Assembly: GCA_032622095.1 (NCBI GenBank)
Contig: CP136063.1
Location: 61,081,897 to 61,145,896 of the forward strand
Direction of reading: 5' to 3'
DNA: 64,000 nt
Source of the DNA: Siphonodentalium dalli
Lineage: Eukaryota; Mollusca; Scaphopoda; Gadilida; Siphonodentaliidae
Shown in pieces: positions 58,879 to 64,000 of the stretch; position 1 is the stretch's first letter, and every line of letters begins with the position of its first letter. The notes under the pieces were generated by a model. The model did not search any database. It saw only the letters and a program-made list of their open reading frames with translations, and was not told the DNA's origin. The translations under genes were made by a program, and so were the position numbers.

Positions 58879-59165
58879 CTATGGGATTGCCCGTCAAAAT
58901 GACGGGTATATAAATGTTCCTCGTTCCTTTCTGGTCTCAACGACCATGCACACATCATTTCTATAATAGCAATGGATTTTCAGGTTTGGTTTGACCAATC
59001 GGCGTGAAATTTGGTGAGTCACCTTCTACGACACATTGTAGGTCGTGGTACAAATTTGGGCTACATTGCATGCGTGGTTCAAAAGTTATAAGCGCACCAA
59101 AAGCGTGACCGAGTTATACACAGATACACAGACAGACGACGAGTTTTATATATATATATATTTCT
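58879..59165 (-). mobile_element. Possible degenerate Helitron
   Basis: Read on the minus strand: a TA-rich start, then CTCGTCGTCTGTCTG. Near the other end is the hairpin CCCGTCATTTTGACGGG, ending CAATCCCATAG about 11 bases later. This parallels the dimer at 33817, but the end is ATAG rather than CTAG and the TC start is unclear. Confidence 0.35.
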
Positions 59166-59384
59166 TAATATACCTATTGGATTATATAAATGACATAAGT
59201 TACACTCATTATCTGGTTTAAAATGTCAGATACACAAGACAATACCGTAACACGCAAGGTGCATACATTGTTCGAATATATCTTATGTATAGAACCCTCA
59301 CAGCCATGATTGGCTTGAAACAGAACCGTAACACGTACTTGTACGTGTTGATTACGAAGCTACTGTTCCAAAGGGTATGCGGCT

Positions 59385-59500
59385 TATACGGACCCTGGCT
59401 CTTACGGACCCTGGCTTTTACGGACCACCGGCTGATACGGACCCTGGCTTATACGGACCCTCGGCCTATACGGACCCTGGCTCATACGGACCTTTATACG
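59385..59500 (+). repeat. Short minisatellite, GGCTTATACGGACCCT
   Basis: Seven to eight 15-16 bp units with variation at the fourth and fifth bases. The overlapping 89-codon frame owes its RTLAYTDPRP pattern to the repeat. Confidence 0.85.
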
Positions 59501-59569
59501 CCACCGAAAACAAACGAATTGCGTTTACGTGGCTTGATTTCTAGTGATAATTAACATGTTGATATTTAC

Positions 59570-59993
59570 GCGTTGACGACCCCTGTCCAGAAATATTAAT
59601 TAATATTGATTTTATAACGAATATTTTATTGTGAAATGAGATTATTTATTGGTCTATTTTTAGAACAGACCATTCGGGTAATACCATATATCGATAGAGA
59701 GCATTAGGCTGTTCCTATAGCTATGTAGTATGTACCGACGACAAATGTCCCGAATTTATTGATTGTATTGTTTTTGTCCCATAGTTATAAGCGATAATGA
59801 GTCTAATTAACTTTAAGTTTTGAGAAAAGTACACAACAAAATTTCGAGTATCTGTTAACAGTAACCACTATTGTTCGTTAGCTAAACAACCACACTTTTT
59901 TAGGTCAGAAAATATTGGAAATAAAATCCATATTAATCGAGAGAAGCATTTCCTGTCTTCGATTCAAATCTGATATTTTGTACCCTGGTAACT
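59570..59993 (-). mobile_element. Family B MITE, terminally truncated (B9)
   Basis: Contains GACCATTCGGGTAATACC, AACCACTATTGTTCGTTAGC and CATATTAATCGAGAGAAGC in B8 order. Both extreme termini are missing. Confidence 0.75.
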
Positions 59994-60633
59994 ACACACT
60001 AAATCGAAAGTAGCTAAATTTGGGTGGTTAGAATATTCCAACGACTTTTATAGCATTATAAGCTACTTAAATATGGTATTTTTGCTATTCGACAAGTAGT
60101 TACACGATATGGAACGGGGTAGTTAAGCGATGTCTATTCGTGATTGGTTCTATAACTGCACGTGACAACCTATTCAAATGGCGGCTTCCCAGTCGAGTCG
60201 AGAAAAGTACTGTTTCTGTCAATCTAGCTAGACTAAAATTTGAAATTTGAAAATGCGTAAAATGTATAACTTTTGTGTGACAAGTCGTCAGGTGTCATGG
60301 TGTTTATAATCTTAGGTACGTGCAGGACATCCGGTAACGAATTTACCAATACGACATTTACTATTAGACGCCACCAAATTCTCAATTGAATCTCTTCCGG
60401 GCTTTCGGCGCACATGCATTATTTTTGAAATTCGAATCTGTGACAAGGAGAGGTAATATTTGCGCTCATGTCGCTTTTGTTTCTATATTGACGTATATCT
60501 ATATGTTCTGTGTTCACATTGTATTGGTAACTGTAATCATATACACATAATTCCACTAGTTGTAAAAAAGAATCCGCGACAATAGGTGAAATCAGCTATA
60601 CTGTCACTGATTGCTATCTGAATTCAGCTATAT
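59994..60633. other. No gene seen
   Basis: Nothing recognised. The minus-strand 60-codon frame at 60233-60415 has no domain. Confidence 0.35.
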
Positions 60634-61796
60634 CAGGTCTGGCAAATGTGAGAATACAGCTACAATAGCTGTATTCAGCTAACCTAGCTGTATTCAGCTA
60701 TATATTATACTCTCAAACCGGCTGTTTTTCGATAATAAACTACAAGCGCTAATTTGCGCATCGAAATTAGGCTACCATATTCTCCGGCCACCCTCAACCA
60801 AATCAAAACAGTCACTTGTTTTCTGACAAAGTGTTGCCTTTTGTCGACACGGCAGTTCTGATTTTGTGTGAAAACTTACTACGGCGGTCGATGTCAGTAA
60901 ATATTCTGGGGACCATTTTCTGCGAATGCATTCATTAGCTAACTTATAAAATAAAGATCAAATTCATCGCAAACACTCGTTTACTTCTTCCCGATGCTAA
61001 ACCGGTAGGGGGCGTTAGAATGGTGTACCTATATCAAGCATTTAGAATTACATACCACTAGCGGTTTGTGAGCGATACTGATAACTATTCATAACGGTAT
61101 ATACAGATATTGTGCGGCATATTGCAAATGTATGGCACAACATAGGGACAACTGAAATGAAAATGCGACTTATATAATTTCTGTATTTTAAACATTTAAG
61201 TCCTGGTCGTTAACGAGTCAGAACTATTCAATCTGGCGGGAAAATATATAATGTTGTTATTTGTATTTTCGCGATTCGACATACATGTATGCGTTTCCGT
61301 ATTTTTCGAGAGGGTCAGCTCAAGCAGTGAGTGGTACTCGCTCGGTTAAACTCTGGCTAGAGATGTTCCCCTTTATACCTGTTTTAACGCACCAACCAAA
61401 CTGCGTTTTAGCAGCATCCTATGTATACTTCCGGGAATGTTTAAGATGTTCCATCTTCGGTGATAAATATTGTATTTAATGTATTTTTCAAGGTATTCCG
61501 CTTTGCATGAGAGAGTTATTAAACCGTTATGACCGACATCGACCGCCGCAGTAAGTTTTCACACATACTCACCATAGCCGTGTCGACAAAAGGCAACACT
61601 TTGTCAGAAAACAAGAGACGGTTTTGATTTGGTTTAGGGTGGCCGGAGAATATGGTGGCCTAATTTCGATGCGCAAATTAGCGTTTCTAGTTTATTATCG
61701 AAAAACAGCCGGTTTGAGAGTATAATATATAGCTGAATACAGCTAGGTTAGCTGAATACAGCTATTGTAGCTGTATTCTCACATTTGCCAGACCTG
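60634..61796. mobile_element. Large foldback element, arms of about 264 bp
   Basis: Arms 60634-60897 and 61533-61796 are inverse copies sharing AGGTCTGGCAAATGTGAG, AAACCGGCTGTTTTTCG and CGGCGGTCGATGTC. The outer parts contain reiterated AGCTGTATTC / GAATACAGCT words. The 635 bp centre has no recognised gene. Confidence 0.85.
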
Positions 61797-61879
61797 TATA
61801 TACCGTAGATTATACTTTCCAGTCTGTACAAGAAAACCATAGTCAGAAATGGTAACGCCACCAAGATCGTATTATTAGT

Positions 61880-63215
61880 CATAAATATAAATCATAATAT
61901 AAAATATATTGGTTACATGAATGGACCGCCTCAGAATTCCGTTAAGACAAGTAATTCTTCAAATTATTACAATGAACTACGGCTTATAAATTACTGCAGG
62001 TTTCTCATTCGCCACACCAGAATGCTTCTAAATGCGGATCAAAGCTAAGAGTGCATGGCACGTGCAGCCATTGTTCATAGACATTTTACAGATAGCGAGA
62101 ATGATGCATGCTGGGAACGAAAGTATCCACAGCAAAGCCATGTGCTTACGGAGGCATGCGTTTATTATAGGGGATTTATGGTGGGCCTATAAAACTAATT
62201 ATAACTTTGTTATCTGTCATAGTTTATGCGTGAAATTTTAAACATATATACCATGGACATATACCCCTTCCAGAATGTTGAAAAACATTTTCAGTTGCTC
62301 ATCGTATTTTTATAGACGAAATAGTCCGAAATTTCAGAAAATTGCGCTAACAGCTCAATGTTTTAATGTGTTACAAAACGTCTGATAAAAATAGTTCTAT
62401 CGGGAATATTCACACCATTTTTTTTTCAGAGAACAAAGAGTAAACATAGTCCTATCGGGATATCGTAAAGGAGATTAATTAAAACCCTCAGACTGCCGAA
62501 ACTGACGACATTAAATTCGCTTTTTCGTGTCCCACGGAAATGAAACGTGTCTGTCCATTGATCACGTTATTTATTTGACATAGTATTTTTTTTCTGTTGT
62601 ATTTGAACACTTGTTGCACGTGCAGGCTGCACGATCATAATAACTTCAACCGATAAGCGCCGACTGATACCCGCGCAACAGTTTGTCTCAAATAAATTGT
62701 TATCAAAACGCAGGTTTATGGCCGCGGACATAAGCCGATTAAGTGTAATGTAATTTATCCATGAACTTGACTGAAAAATTGTGATTCTATCACCATTAGC
62801 CACGAAAATGGGACCTCTAAACAGGCAAGTTTGATTTTCGGGGGACACAAACAAGCGAATTTATTGTCGGCAGTTTCGGCAGTCTGAGGGTTAATTAATC
62901 CCGAATTAAACGGAACTACTTTACGATAGTCCGATAGGACTATGTTTACTCTATGCATGTTCTCTGAAAAAATTGTGTGAATATTCCAGATAGAACTCTT
63001 TTTATCAGACGCTGTGTAACACCTTAAAACATTGAGCAGTTATAGCGCAAACCGAAATGTGTTGTCTTGCAAGATATCCCACCGCTTTAGCTAAATTTAC
63101 CTTCCTACAATATCCATAAAGAGGATCATATATTATATACCCACGGTTTTAATTATAGAATATAAAATATATTGGTTTCGCGAATGACCAACTCAGAATT
63201 CCGTTAAAATAACAA
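61880..63215 (-). mobile_element. Foldback-type element, copy 2, with direct-repeat flanks
   Basis: 62080-63055 is an inverse copy of 2050-3270: long inverted arms with ACCCTCAGACTGCCGAAAC, a shared centre (TTATGGCCGCGGACATAAGCC) and shared outer flank (GGACATATACCCCTTCCAG). Outside it, about 61890-61950 and 63150-63215 share ATAAAATATATTGGTT and CAGAATTCCGTTAA in direct orientation, either as part of a larger unit or as older duplication. Confidence 0.65.
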
Positions 63216-63479
63216 TAACAACCAGCACCTATAACGAACCGTTTTACTGGACTTGGCCTACTGGTCGCGTAGTTCCGACTTTTAAATAAACGGAATTTCC
63301 AACTCTATAAATAAATAAAAGCCCCACAATGCATTCGCCCTGTACAATCACCCAGTGAATTATCGATCGACCATGCGATATAAAAAAAAACAAAAGCTAG
63401 AAACACCACACTACGGTGGCGTAATAATATTTATGTCCCAATGTTTCCCAAAATCATGACAAATGGCCTCCCCCAGATA
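63216..63479. other. No gene seen
   Basis: Short spacer, nothing recognised. Confidence 0.35.
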
Positions 63480-64000
63480 GCATCCCTATGTTGATCCAAT
63501 GTAAAGTAAACGGTTGTCTCAAATTTGTTTCAAATTCAACGTTGAATTTGAAGTAACGTTGGCGATTGATCCAGTTTGCTCGTTGAAGTGAACATAGAAT
63601 ATACGTTTGAGACAACATTGAAAAACTAACTTTGAACATTGGAATAATATTGGGAAGGTAACGTTGAATTTTTTGACATTCGCTCAACGTTAAAATAATA
63701 TTTTTTAAAGTATATATTTTTTATGTTCGCTCAACAACATTGAATTGAAAATGGGATAATTTTGGAAAACTAATGTTGAATATTGGGACGATACTCAATG
63801 TTGAAATAGCATTGGAATCCTAATGTTGATTTTTTTTAATGTTCGCTCAACGTTGAAATAACGCTGGAAGCCTAATGTTTAATTTCTGGACATTAATTTA
63901 GCATTGAATTGACATTGGGATTACATTTGGAATCTAATGTTCACTTTTGTCAAGTTTTGTGATGTTCGATCAACATTGAAATAATGTTAGAAATCTAACG
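63480..64000. repeat. Diverged tandem repeat around CAACGTTGAA, runs off the window
   Basis: About 70-100 bp units with CTCAACGTTGAAATAA, CTAATGTTGAATTTT and GACATTCGC or ATGTTCGC. At least five copies; the array continues past the window edge. Confidence 0.75.

Noticed and set aside
59285-59554. 89-codon frame with RTLAYTDPRP repeats
   Set aside because: Explained by the 15-16 bp minisatellite.

Overview
This is animal nuclear DNA: AT-rich, repeat-dense, with split genes and GT-AG introns. The protein families seen (EGF plus C-type lectin, poly-C2H2 zinc fingers, APE-type LINEs), the frequent TACATGTA words, and a tRNA-headed SINE ending in a CGTTAAACCCCAA-type tail all suggest a marine lophotrochozoan, most likely a mollusc. 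That assignment is inference. No operon, CRISPR array, rRNA or intact tRNA gene was seen.

Only three host genes can be supported. (1) A plus-strand secreted or cell-surface lectin gene spans at least 4985-16766. Its three visible exons (an EGF-like exon, then a C-type lectin domain split over two exons) join in consistent phase. Its 10.1 kb intron holds a roughly 4 kb minisatellite starting about 38 bp after the splice donor, plus dispersed repeats. (2) A minus-strand C2H2 zinc-finger gene (19432-20307) has ten fingers built as a duplicated block of five. Just upstream lies a duplicated 3'-end remnant (20413-20600). (3) A plus-strand 14-finger C2H2 gene lies at 56286-57491.

The rest is mostly mobile DNA. 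Two decayed non-LTR retrotransposons are recognisable: a plus-strand element at 37186-42306 (intact ORF1; ORF2 interrupted by about four frameshifts) and a minus-strand CR1/jockey-like element at about 44500-48145 (several frameshifts and a stop within the RT). A SINE with target-site duplication is at 17605-17909. A head-to-tail dimer of a non-autonomous Helitron is at 33817-34881. Many short inverted-repeat elements recur: family A (472, 27078), family B (nine copies), family C (18263, 23320, 33059, 33255), family G (26601, 48830) and family H (49207, 50897, fragment at 55514). Large foldback elements lie at 2050-3270, 60634-61796 and 62080-63055.

The best candidates for something unusual are the Helitron dimer, the minisatellite abutting a lectin splice site, an element with palindromic TTAAGCGC-type repeats at both ends (30462-31670), and the five-finger duplication with its orphan 3' end. 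I found no clear new multi-gene system. Family letters are mine, and all homology was judged by eye.
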